From contig NZ_JAVDQF010000001.1 of assembly GCF_031454135.1 (NCBI RefSeq), positions 3,100,001 through 3,164,000 on the forward strand: a DNA stretch of 64,000 nt, written 5' to 3'. The translations under genes and the position numbers were made by a program. The notes beneath the pieces are model-generated. The model saw nothing but the letters and a program-made list of their open reading frames with translations. It was not told the origin of the DNA and made no database searches. The DNA is from Arthrobacter russicus. GTDB lineage: Bacteria; Actinomycetota; Actinomycetes; Actinomycetales; Micrococcaceae. Position 1 is the stretch's first letter. Each line of letters begins with the position of its first letter. Shown here in pieces: positions 16,139 to 24,028 of this stretch.

Positions 16139-17494
16139 ATGATCAGAGTTTTCACGCTTCCGGACCTGGGCGAAGGCCTCACTGAATCGGAAATCGTCGC
16201 TTGGAAAGTCTCGGTGGGTGACGCCGTGGCGCTGAACCAGGTGATCGCCGAGGTGGAGACCGCCAAAGCGGTGGTGGAATTGCCTTCCCCGTACGACGGG
16301 GTCATTTCGCAGCTGCACGAACAACCCGGGACTGTGGTGGAGGTCGGCAAACCGATCGTCTCCTTCGAGGTCCTTGACGCGGAATTTGCCGATTCCGCGG
16401 AGGCCGCAGCCGGGGCGCCGGCCGGCGAAGCCCAGCGGGTGCCCACACTGGTCGGTTACGGCGCGGAACCGGAGACCGGCGGTCGGCCGGCCCGGCGGGC
16501 CCGGCTCAACCAGGTGCCGGCCGATTCGGCCGAGTCGGGCGGAGCCGCCGCGCCGGCGGCAGCAGCGCCTGCCCCGGTGACGCCGGAGCCGGTCCGGGAA
16601 CGTCCGCGTTCGACCCCGCCGGTACGCAAGCTGGCCCGGGATCTGGGCATCGACCTGAGCACGGTCGCCGGCACCGGGACCGGCGGCTTGATCACCCGGG
16701 AGGACGTGCAGTCCGCGAGCTCGGTTCCGGGTGCTGCCGGAGGCGTCGACTTCGCCTATGTCGGGGGTCAGGTGCCCTTCGACCTGAGCAAACCCCGTGA
16801 AGTCCGCAGCCCGATCAAAGGCGTGCGGAAGTACACCGCGGCCGCGATGGTGGCCAGTGCCTTCACCGCGCCGCACGTCACCGAGTTCCTGACCATCGAC
16901 GTCACGCCGACCATGGAGCTCCTGGCCAAACTGAAGGCCGGCCGGGCATTCGCCGGGTTGAAGCTCACCCCGTTGACCATCGTGGCCAAAGCGTTGTGCA
17001 TCGCGGTCGGCCGCAATCCGTCGCTGAATTCCCGCTGGGACGAGGCGAACCAGGAAATCGTCACGATGAACTACATCAACTTGGGCATCGCGGCGGCGAC
17101 GCCGCGCGGCTTGACGGTGCCGAACATCAAGGACGCCGAGTCGAAATCTTTGCTGGAGTTGGCGCAGGCGCTGGGCGAACTGACCGAGACCGCCCGGGCC
17201 GGGAAAACCACCCCGGAGGATCTCTCCGGCGGCACCATCTCGATCACCAATATCGGCGTGTTCGGCATCGACGCCGGAACTCCGATCCTGAATCCGGGCG
17301 AGGCCGGGATCCTGGCGCTCGGTTCGGTGCGCCGCATGCCTTGGGAGTACCAGGGCGAGGTCGCACTGCGCCAGGTGCTGACCCTGAGCCTGTCCTTCGA
17401 CCACCGGCTGGTGGACGGCGAGCAAGGCTCGAAGTTCCTGGCGGACGTCGGCACGATCCTGTCCGATCCGGGCATGCTGATCACCATGGTCTGA
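16139..17494 (+). CDS. bkdC: Dihydrolipoamide acyltransferase E2 of the 2-oxoacid dehydrogenase
   Basis: The 451-residue E2 has an N-terminal lipoyl domain (FTLPDLGEGLTESEIVAWK, with the lipoyl Lys near residue 43 in EVETAKAVVE). An Ala/Pro-rich linker leads to a peripheral-subunit-binding domain near residues 160-190 (VRKLARDLGIDLSTVAGTG). The C-terminal catalytic domain ends in SFDHRLVDGEQG. It transfers the acyl group to CoA. A gene for E3 (lipoamide dehydrogenase) is absent here, so the complex must use an E3 encoded elsewhere. A long palindrome follows the stop. Confidence 0.92.
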   Translation: MIRVFTLPDLGEGLTESEIVAWKVSVGDAVALNQVIAEVETAKAVVELPSPYDGVISQLHEQPGTVVEVGKPIVSFEVLDAEFADSAEAAAGAPAGEAQRVPTLVGYGAEPETGGRPARRARLNQVPADSAESGGAAAPAAAAPAPVTPEPVRERPRSTPPVRKLARDLGIDLSTVAGTGTGGLITREDVQSASSVPGAAGGVDFAYVGGQVPFDLSKPREVRSPIKGVRKYTAAAMVASAFTAPHVTEFLTIDVTPTMELLAKLKAGRAFAGLKLTPLTIVAKALCIAVGRNPSLNSRWDEANQEIVTMNYINLGIAAATPRGLTVPNIKDAESKSLLELAQALGELTETARAGKTTPEDLSGGTISITNIGVFGIDAGTPILNPGEAGILALGSVRRMPWEYQGEVALRQVLTLSLSFDHRLVDGEQGSKFLADVGTILSDPGMLITMV

Positions 17495-17499
17495 TTTTC

Positions 17500-17562
17500 C
17501 ATCGAGTGGCCTGCTCTGCATGTTCTGAACCCGGTTTGGCGTGCAGAGCTGGCCACTCGATG
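17500..17562. terminator. Bidirectional palindromic terminator between bkdC and tctA
   Basis: The stem is CATCGAGTGGCC + GCTCTGCA (17500-17520) with TGCAGAGC + GGCCACTCGATG (17542-17562), 20 paired bases with a single T-T mismatch and a 21-nt loop. It lies between two convergent operons and can act in both directions. The GAGTGG arms and the CCGGTTTG loop recur in the element at 58804-58858. Confidence 0.75.
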
Positions 17563-17566
17563 CGGC

Positions 17567-19087
17567 TCAACGTACGCTGAGCCCGGCTTCCCGGCGCCGG
17601 TGCCGCAGATGTTGGACGATGCTGAGCAGCACGGCGACCGCCAGGACCAGGTAGAGGGTCACGGTGAACGGCGAGGAGACCAAGATCGAGGCGTCGCCTT
17701 CGGACACGGCAAGCGCCCGCCGCAGCTCGCTTTCCGCGAGCGGGCCGAGCACCACGGCGATCATCACCGGGGCGATCGGAACCTCGTATCGGCGCATCAT
17801 GAAGCCGATCAAACCGATCGCGATCAGGAACCAGAGGTCGATGACCGACGAGCTCATGGCGAACACGCCGAGGGTCGAAAAGACGGTGATTCCGGCGTAC
17901 AGGTAGTGCCGTGGAATGGTCAGCAGCTTCGCCCAGACCGGGGCGAACGGCAAGTTGATGATCAACAGCACGACCAGGCCGATCAGCAAGGAAGCCAGCA
18001 GGGTCCAGACCAGGTCCGAACTGCGCTCGAAGAGCAGCGGTCCGGGTTGCATCCCGTACTGCTGGAAGGCAGCCAACATGATCGCCGCGGTGGCGGAGGT
18101 GGGCAGACCCAGCGCCAGCAGCGCCCCCATGGCGGTGCCCGCAGTAGCATTGCCCGCGGCCTCCGGGGCGGCCACGCCGCGGATCGAGCCGGTGGTGCCG
18201 AACTCCGGGTCCTTGCGCCTTGCGGCCAGCCGCCGCTCGGTGCCATAGGCCAGGAAGGTCGGAACCTCCGCGCCGCCGGCCGGGATGATTCCGAAGGGCA
18301 GGCCGAACGAGGTGCCACGCAGCCAGGCCGGCAGGGCTTTGCGCACGTCGGAGCCAGTCAGCCAGGTCCGGCCGCTCGGTTTGATCTGTGCGCTGACCGG
18401 ATCGCGATGGATCCGGGCGGCCACTTTGAAGACCTCGCCGAGCGCTAGCAGACCCACCGTGATGATGATCACGGACAGCCCGTCGAACAGTTGCGGTACG
18501 CCCAGGGTGAACCGCGAGGTGCCGCTCTGCCCGTCGATACCGACCATCGCCAGGGTCAGCCCGATGCCCAGCGCGAACAGGCCTTTGAGGATCGAATTGG
18601 AAACCACTGAGGAAATCGCGATGAAGGCGAAGACGGCGAGCGCGAAGTACTCGGCTGGGCCGAAAAGGGTCGCCAATCTGATCAGATACGGGGAGAAGAA
18701 GATCACGGTGCAGGTGGCGATCAACCCGCCGATGAAGGCGCCGATCGCTGCTGCCGCCAAGGCTTTGGCCGCCTGGCCGCTGAGCGCCATCCGGTGGCCT
18801 TCGAAGGTGGTCGCGATGGCCGATGAACCGCCGGGGGTGTTCAACAGGATCCCAGCCGTGGAGTCGCCGAAGAGCCCGCCGAAGTAGACTCCGGCGAACA
18901 TGATGAAGGCGCCGGTCGGGTCGACCGAGAAGGTGATCGGCAGCAGCAACGCCACGGCCATTGCGGAACCCATTCCGGGCAGCACACCGACGGCGGTGCC
19001 GAGCACCGCGCCGACCAGCACCCAGAGCAGATTGATCGGGGTGAGCGCGTTGATGAGCCCTTCGGAGAGCAAGCCGAGCTGATCCAT
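17567..19087 (-). CDS. tctA: Tripartite tricarboxylate transporter large permease TctA
   Basis: TctA is the large membrane subunit of a secondary, binding-protein-dependent transporter for citrate and similar carboxylates. The 506-residue protein has the N-terminal signature LWVLVGAVLGTAVGVLPGMGS, the FGDSTAGILLNTPGG motif and about 12 hydrophobic segments. A second half carries GIIPAGGAEVPTFLAYGTER and the family's ALLALGLPTSATAAIML motif. The ATG at 19087 follows the tctB stop by one base. The three-gene tctC-tctB-tctA order is complete. Confidence 0.95.
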   Translation of the reverse strand: MDQLGLLSEGLINALTPINLLWVLVGAVLGTAVGVLPGMGSAMAVALLLPITFSVDPTGAFIMFAGVYFGGLFGDSTAGILLNTPGGSSAIATTFEGHRMALSGQAAKALAAAAIGAFIGGLIATCTVIFFSPYLIRLATLFGPAEYFALAVFAFIAISSVVSNSILKGLFALGIGLTLAMVGIDGQSGTSRFTLGVPQLFDGLSVIIITVGLLALGEVFKVAARIHRDPVSAQIKPSGRTWLTGSDVRKALPAWLRGTSFGLPFGIIPAGGAEVPTFLAYGTERRLAARRKDPEFGTTGSIRGVAAPEAAGNATAGTAMGALLALGLPTSATAAIMLAAFQQYGMQPGPLLFERSSDLVWTLLASLLIGLVVLLIINLPFAPVWAKLLTIPRHYLYAGITVFSTLGVFAMSSSVIDLWFLIAIGLIGFMMRRYEVPIAPVMIAVVLGPLAESELRRALAVSEGDASILVSSPFTVTLYLVLAVAVLLSIVQHLRHRRREAGLSVR

Positions 19088-19088
19088 A

Positions 19089-19736
19089 TCAGAGGAGTCC
19101 TTCCAAGAATCCCGCCGGAAGGGCCAGGCCGAGCAGACCGCCGAACGCGATCTGGATGAGTCCAGAGAAGAGCAACGCCACCCCGGCATCGAACAACGGA
19201 CGTTTGCTGCCGAGCGCATAACAGACGCCCCAGAACAGCAGCGCCGCGGAGACCAGCCAGCCCACCGGAATCAGCAACAGGGCGAAAGCCACCAGGGAGC
19301 CGAGCACGATTCCGACGGTTTTCCAGTCGGTGTGCGTCCGGTACCGGACCCCGGAGGGCTGATCATCGGAAGCCCGCTCGGCAGCCTCAGCCAAAGTGCC
19401 GTGTTCGACGTCGGCCAAGTCTTCGAGCAGGTTCGCCGAGAAATCCGAGGAGACCGCAGCCGGTTCACCGCCGGTGGACCGGGAGGCGGAGAACGAGGTC
19501 ACCGCCCGACGAATGGTTTGGAAGGCCAGGAAAGCACCCACCGCGTAGAGCAGCCCGGCCACGATGCTGGGGAAGAACTGCGGCCCCGGAAATGTGGAGC
19601 CGGTGACTTGCATGCTGCTGGTGCCGATGGTCAGGAAGACCGCCGTGGCTATCGCGAAGCCGGCGATGATCAGTTCGCTCAGCCCGGACGGCTCGGCAGC
19701 TCCGGTCCGGTCGATGGTTTTGGCTTTTCGGTTCAC
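19089..19736 (-). CDS. tctB: Tripartite tricarboxylate transporter small permease TctB
   Basis: This 215-residue small permease has the four hydrophobic segments of TctB proteins (ELIIAGFAIATAVFLTIG, FFPSIVAGLLYAVGAFLAF, VGIVLGSLVAFALLLIPVG and a last pair). A charged cytoplasmic loop of about 60 residues lies between helices two and three. It starts with GTG at 19736. TctB supports TctA in forming the membrane unit that receives substrate from TctC. Its stop and the tctA start are one base apart, so expression is coupled. Confidence 0.9.
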   Translation of the reverse strand: MNRKAKTIDRTGAAEPSGLSELIIAGFAIATAVFLTIGTSSMQVTGSTFPGPQFFPSIVAGLLYAVGAFLAFQTIRRAVTSFSASRSTGGEPAAVSSDFSANLLEDLADVEHGTLAEAAERASDDQPSGVRYRTHTDWKTVGIVLGSLVAFALLLIPVGWLVSAALLFWGVCYALGSKRPLFDAGVALLFSGLIQIAFGGLLGLALPAGFLEGLL

Positions 19737-19798
19737 GGGCCAGTTCCTTTCTCCGCGATGGTCTGGGGTTGCTTGCCGGTGGTGGTGCGCAGTGGTGG

Positions 19799-20782
19799 TC
19801 AGATGCCCAGGGCGCGCACCAGGGTGCCGACCCGCTCGAATTCCTTGGCCAGGAATTCCTCGAAAGCGGTTCCAGAGAGGAACGTCTCATCCCACTCGTA
19901 GCGGCTGAGCGCGCTTTGCCATTGCTCGGTCTTCAGTGATTCTTCGATCATTTTCAGCAACTCTGCCCGGGTAGTTTCCGAGGTCCCGGGCGGTGCCAGC
20001 AGCCCGCGCCAGTTGGACATCACTACCGGTACGCCCTGTTCGGTCAGCGTGGGCGCATCGACTTGGGACAACCGTTTGGCGGAGGAGACCGCCAGAATCC
20101 GCAAGTTCCCGGCTTCGACCTGATCCCGGATGTCGGTGACGTTGCTGACCAGGACGTCGGTGGTTTTGGAAAGCATGGCGTTGAGCGCCCGGCCACCGCC
20201 CGGGTAGGCGATGTAATTGAGGTCTTTGGCCGAAAGGCCGGAGGCGATCGCGATTTCGGCCATCATCAGGTGTCCGATGCTGCCGAGCGACCCACCGGCG
20301 ATCGAGGTGCCTTTGGGGTTAGCAGTGAAAGCGGCGATGAAATCCGCGAGAGTTTGGAACGGTGAATCGGCGGGCACCGAAATTGAACTGTAATCGGTGG
20401 AGAGCATGGCGACCGGGACGGTTTGCAACATCGGGTTTTCGTCTTTTCCGGCGAGTGAAATCGCGCCGACCATCGCGGAGCCGGTGGTCATCAACAAGTC
20501 TTCCCGGTCCGTCATGGTGAGGAATTTGCTCAAGCCGATGGTGCCGCCGGCGCCAGGGATGTTCACCACTTGGACGTTGTTCGAAATCGCGTTGCTCTTC
20601 ATGATGTTCTGCAGCTCCCGGGAGAAGCTGTCGAAACCGCCGCCCGGTGCGGCCGGGGCGATGATCGTGAGCTTGCTGCGCGCTGCGGCGATGCCGCCGC
20701 TGCTGGCCGCGTTCACGCCGGCCACGGCGGTGACCGAAACCAAGGCGATGATGAATGCGGCCCGCTTCAGAATCTGCGTCAT
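19799..20782 (-). CDS. tctC: Tripartite tricarboxylate transporter binding protein TctC
   Basis: This 327-residue extracytoplasmic binding protein has an N-terminal export signal (MTQILKRAAFIIALVSVTAVAGVNA). The Bug/TctC core follows: LTIIAPAAPGGGFDSFSREL, NIPGAGGTIGLSKFL, GGSLGSIGHLMMAEIA and IAYPGGGRALNAML. There is no lipobox Cys in the signal region, so it may be released or held by the transporter. It delivers a di- or tricarboxylate to TctAB. It is the first gene of the operon and is divergent from the sensor kinase that probably controls it. Confidence 0.93.
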   Translation of the reverse strand: MTQILKRAAFIIALVSVTAVAGVNAASSGGIAAARSKLTIIAPAAPGGGFDSFSRELQNIMKSNAISNNVQVVNIPGAGGTIGLSKFLTMTDREDLLMTTGSAMVGAISLAGKDENPMLQTVPVAMLSTDYSSISVPADSPFQTLADFIAAFTANPKGTSIAGGSLGSIGHLMMAEIAIASGLSAKDLNYIAYPGGGRALNAMLSKTTDVLVSNVTDIRDQVEAGNLRILAVSSAKRLSQVDAPTLTEQGVPVVMSNWRGLLAPPGTSETTRAELLKMIEESLKTEQWQSALSRYEWDETFLSGTAFEEFLAKEFERVGTLVRALGI

Positions 20783-20874
20783 TGCATGGTTCCGTTCTTG
20801 TCATTCCAGACCGGACCCGGTGTGCAGCGGCGCTGCTGCCGGTAATGCTTGCCCTGTCTACCCCCGGCATCCAC

Positions 20875-20890
20875 TATGATCCAGATCACG
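20875..20890. promoter_or_regulatory. CRP-like box in the tctC-kinase intergenic region
   Basis: TATGA-TCCAGA-TCACG matches 8 of 10 bases of TGTGA-N6-TCACA and contains the perfect dyad TGATC-CA-GATCA. It is followed by an A/T-rich stretch (20891-20940) unusual for this genome, the likely promoter and response-regulator binding area for both divergent operons. Confidence 0.45.
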
Positions 20891-20958
20891 TAAGAAATTG
20901 CTTTTACTCGCTTAAGAATCTTTTCGGTCATAAAAATCACGACGGCGGTGCACAGCTT

Positions 20959-22551
20959 TTGGGGAAGCTCCAACGATCTCTTCAGTCATTGCGTTTTCAA
21001 CTTGCCGGCCTGCAACTCGCGGTGGTCTTTTCCCTGGTCCTGGTGGCCGCGGTGGTGGCTTCCGGGATTGCGGCTTCCGGCAAGCGGGCTGCGGAGGAGA
21101 ACCGGATCGCCGGCATTGCACGGGCGGTGGCCGGCATGCCGATCGTGATCGCCGGATTGCGTCCGGGGGCCGACGCCGGCCAGGTCGTGGAGATGGCCCG
21201 GCTGATCGAAAATGCGGCGAAACTCGATTTCGTGGTACTGGTGGACTTGGCCGGAATCAGGGTCAGCCATCCCGAGGACGGCAAACTCGGCCTTCCGGCG
21301 TCGAGCGACCACACCGCAGTCCAGCAGGGCCAGGAGTTCATCGGAGTGGAAGAAGGCAGCCGCGGACTGACCTTCCGGGCCAAGGTCCCGGTCTACGACG
21401 GAACCGAGATCGTGGGATCGGTGTCCGTGGGCATCCTGGAGTCGGAGCTGCGCGAGCAGTTGCAACCCGGGCTGTCCGTGGTCCTGATCTGGGTGGCCTT
21501 CGCGGTGGGATTCGGCACTTTGGCCGCGGTCTTGGTGACCAGATTGGTCTGGCGGCGCACCTACGGTCAGGAGCCGGCCGAGATCCTGCGCCTGCTGCGC
21601 AGCCATGACGCGATGATGACCGATGTGCACGAAGGGGTGATCGCGGTCGACGACGGGATGCGGATCGTGCTGGCGAACCGCGAGGCCCGACGGCTGCTCG
21701 GCCTGACCGCTCCGCAGGCCCTGGAAGGCCGGGTGGCCGGGGACGTGCTGCCCGCCGAGCTGAACGCTTTCATCGCGGCATCGGCCGGCGAGCGCAAGCA
21801 GTCGTTGCTGCGGGTGGGCCGGCGGACTTTGTTGGCCGGCACGGACGGGACATTGCTGCAGGGCCGCCCGGCGGGCCGGTTGTTGACCTTGCAGGACCGC
21901 ACCGAATTGCGCGATGCGCTCGGCGAGCTGGAAGAGCAGCGGGAGTTGTCCCAGGCTTTGCGGTCGCGGACCCATGAGTTCGCCAACCGCCTGCACGTCA
22001 TTGCCGGGCTCTTGGACTTGGGCCAAGTGCCGCGAGCTGCCGAATACCTCGACGGGCTGATCGGGCCGCGCGGGATCGAGGCCGAGGTGCCGGATGCCGT
22101 GCAGGCACCGGCGTTGACCGCTTTGCTCCGGGTCAAAAGCGCGATCGCGGACCGGTTGGGCGTGCTGGTGCTGATCGCCCCGGACAGCAGTGTTTCCATC
22201 GACGTCGACGACGAGTCGATGACGGTCCTGGCGAACCTGATCACCAATGCGGTCGAAGCGGCCGGCGAGGGAGGCACCGTCGAAGTCGCGGTGTCGGATG
22301 CCGGCGGCGACCTGGTGTGGCGGGTTTCGGACGACGGGCCCGGAATCCTGCCGCAGCAGCGCCGGGGAATCTTCGACTACGGCGTCAGCAGCAAACCCGC
22401 CGGCTCGCCGGAGGAATCGCGGGGGGTGGGATTGTGCCTGGTGCAGGGGATCGTCACCCGGCGCAATGGCAGCATGGAGGTCGCCGATGGACCGATGGGC
22501 GGGGCCTTGATCACGGTGCGGCTTCCGCTCATCGGGTTGGGGGTCCAGTGA
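20959..22551 (+). CDS. CitA/DcuS-type sensor histidine kinase
   Basis: The sensor has an N-terminal membrane helix (LQLAVVFSLVLVAAVVASGIA), an extracytoplasmic PASC domain (about 130 residues, with the conserved HPEDGKLG and RGLTFRAKVPVYDGTEIVGSVSVG motifs) and a second helix. A cytoplasmic PAS follows, then a kinase core with RTHEFANRLHVIAGLL as H-box and DDGPGILP as ATP-binding motif. This is the CitA/DcuS layout that senses citrate or C4-dicarboxylates. The start is uncertain: no good ATG exists near the expected N-terminus. TTG 20959 (530 residues) or TTG 20989 fit family length; ATG 20845 would add an unlikely 38-residue lead. Confidence 0.87.
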   Translation: MGKLQRSLQSLRFQLAGLQLAVVFSLVLVAAVVASGIAASGKRAAEENRIAGIARAVAGMPIVIAGLRPGADAGQVVEMARLIENAAKLDFVVLVDLAGIRVSHPEDGKLGLPASSDHTAVQQGQEFIGVEEGSRGLTFRAKVPVYDGTEIVGSVSVGILESELREQLQPGLSVVLIWVAFAVGFGTLAAVLVTRLVWRRTYGQEPAEILRLLRSHDAMMTDVHEGVIAVDDGMRIVLANREARRLLGLTAPQALEGRVAGDVLPAELNAFIAASAGERKQSLLRVGRRTLLAGTDGTLLQGRPAGRLLTLQDRTELRDALGELEEQRELSQALRSRTHEFANRLHVIAGLLDLGQVPRAAEYLDGLIGPRGIEAEVPDAVQAPALTALLRVKSAIADRLGVLVLIAPDSSVSIDVDDESMTVLANLITNAVEAAGEGGTVEVAVSDAGGDLVWRVSDDGPGILPQQRRGIFDYGVSSKPAGSPEESRGVGLCLVQGIVTRRNGSMEVADGPMGGALITVRLPLIGLGVQ

Positions 22552-23258
22552 TGGCCGGCACGACGATCCGGGTACTCCTGGTGGACGACGACCCCGGCGC
22601 GCTCGCCCTGCACCGGGCGTTCCTTGACGAGCTCGGCGGCTTCCGGGTGGTCGGCGCGGCGGCCGACGAGGCCTCCGGCTTGGCTCTGCTCCGGGCGGTG
22701 GAAGCGGATCTCCTGCTGCTCGATGTGGAGCTCCCGGACGGCAGCGGACTGCGGGTGCTGAACGAGTTGCGGGCCAGCGGCGGAATCGGCTTGGACGTCA
22801 TCATGATCACCGCGGCCAATGACGCGGCGGTGGTGGACCGGGCGATGCTGCACAGCGTCTCGGACTACCTGGTGAAGCCGTTCCTGCGGACCGAATTCCA
22901 GCAGCGGATGCGCCGCTATGCCCGGGAGCGGCGGCAGCGTGCCACCGGGACGGGGTTCGGGCCGGAGGCCGGAGCCGCGGGCATGAGCCAGCGGGACATC
23001 GATTCGAAGCTCGGCCGGCCCAGCTCGCCGGAGCGCCTGCCCAAGGGGATGAGCGAATCCAGTTTGGACCTGGTCCGGACGGTTTTCGCCGCGGGTTCCG
23101 AGGAACTCAGCTCGGCGCAGGTCAGCGAGCGTTCCGGCATGTCCCGGGTCAGTGCACGGCGCTATCTGTCCTATCTGGCACGTTCCGGCGAGATCCTGGT
23201 GCGCTCGAGGTACGGCCAAGCCGGCCGCCCGGAGCACCGTTACCGCAGGGCGGACTGA
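22551..23258 (+). CDS. CitB/DcuR-type response regulator
   Basis: The 235-residue regulator has a receiver domain (VLLVDDDPGALALHR, phospho-acceptor Asp near residue 58 in LLLLDVELPDGSG, Lys in YLVKPF). It ends in an HTH of the CitB/DpiA type (LSSAQVSERSGMSRVSARRYLSYLARSG, about residues 184-211). A linker of about 45 residues lies between the domains. It overlaps the kinase stop by one base (TGATG). It most likely activates the divergent tctCBA operon when a carboxylate is sensed. Confidence 0.93.
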   Translation: MAGTTIRVLLVDDDPGALALHRAFLDELGGFRVVGAAADEASGLALLRAVEADLLLLDVELPDGSGLRVLNELRASGGIGLDVIMITAANDAAVVDRAMLHSVSDYLVKPFLRTEFQQRMRRYARERRQRATGTGFGPEAGAAGMSQRDIDSKLGRPSSPERLPKGMSESSLDLVRTVFAAGSEELSSAQVSERSGMSRVSARRYLSYLARSGEILVRSRYGQAGRPEHRYRRAD

Positions 23259-23271
23259 GCGCCCGAGGGCT

Positions 23272-23949
23272 TCAGGGCAGCAGCGCGGCGAGCGCCATCC
23301 GTTCCAGGACCGGCCGGGCGATTTTCGCCGGGGTGGCTCTGCCGGAACGGCTGTGCGAACGCAGCGAGTGCGGGGTCGAATTGATCAGGCCGAATGCGGC
23401 GTGGGCCTGCACCCGGAGCTCGACGGTTTCCGCATCCGGGTGCAACCGGCCCAAGACGTCGACCCACAATTGCACGTAGTCGCGCTGCAAGGTCCGCACC
23501 GAGTTCCGGTCCACCTCGTTCATGCTGGCCAAGTCGCGGTCCTGGACCCGGATGATGTCGGCGTTGCCGAGCGCGAATTCGACGTGGAAAGCGACCAGCC
23601 GGCGGATGGTCGCTGCCGCTGTGCCGCCGTCGCGGACCACGGCCCGGCCGCCGGCCAGCAATTCTTCGCTGACGTCCAGCAGCAAAGCGGCCAAGACCGA
23701 TTGTTTGCCGCTGAAATGCCGGTAGACCGCGGGCCCGCTCACGCCGGCAGCAGCGCCCAGTTCTTCGATCGAGACCCCGTTGAAGCCACGTTGCGCGAAC
23801 AGCTCGGCGGCGGCAGCGAGCAGGGCTTCGCGACGGCTTGCCTTGGCCTGGCTGCGCTGGGTGGGCTCGGCGTCGTGGCTCGCCAGGGCGCCCCGGGCGG
23901 GTTCGTCGTCGAGCGGTTCCACGCCAGCTCCTTCCGTGGTGGACATCAC
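23272..23949 (-). CDS. TetR-family regulator of the acyl-CoA degradation operon
   Basis: A 225-residue TetR protein with about 35 polar residues before the HTH (REALLAAAAELFAQRGFNGVSIEEL, then GVSGPAVYRHFSGKQSVL). A ligand-binding helical domain follows. It is divergent from the carboxylase-dehydrogenase operon, the same position as the TetR gene near the mycobacterial accA1/accD1 locus. Twin GTTA-N8-TAAC sites in the 80-bp intergenic region overlap or adjoin its own start, consistent with autorepression and control of the operon by an acyl-CoA. GTG 23949 and ATG 23946 are adjacent possible starts. Confidence 0.9.
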   Translation of the reverse strand: MMSTTEGAGVEPLDDEPARGALASHDAEPTQRSQAKASRREALLAAAAELFAQRGFNGVSIEELGAAAGVSGPAVYRHFSGKQSVLAALLLDVSEELLAGGRAVVRDGGTAAATIRRLVAFHVEFALGNADIIRVQDRDLASMNEVDRNSVRTLQRDYVQLWVDVLGRLHPDAETVELRVQAHAAFGLINSTPHSLRSHSRSGRATPAKIARPVLERMALAALLP

Positions 23950-23950
23950 A

Positions 23951-23992
23951 GTTAATAGAGACTAACCTAAATCTCAGTTAACGAACACTAAC
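23951..23992. promoter_or_regulatory. Twin operator sites between the TetR gene and the acyl-CoA operon
   Basis: GTTA-N8-TAAC occurs twice, at 23951-23966 and 23977-23992, with the same internal spacing and centres 26 bp apart. The two copies also agree in the inner A and AC bases (GTTAA at the left, ACTAAC at the right). They are good candidates for the TetR dimer sites. Confidence 0.6.
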
Positions 23993-24028
23993 CCAAGTCC
24001 CGGAATGGTCCGGTTGAGAGGCGAGTCG

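Noticed and set aside
13977-17494. Labelling the E1-E2 operon as pyruvate dehydrogenase
   Set aside because: The Lrp neighbour, the nearby leucine genes and the mycobacterial synteny favour branched-chain substrates. Actinobacteria mostly use AceE-type E1 for pyruvate. Pyruvate is kept as an alternative in the entry.
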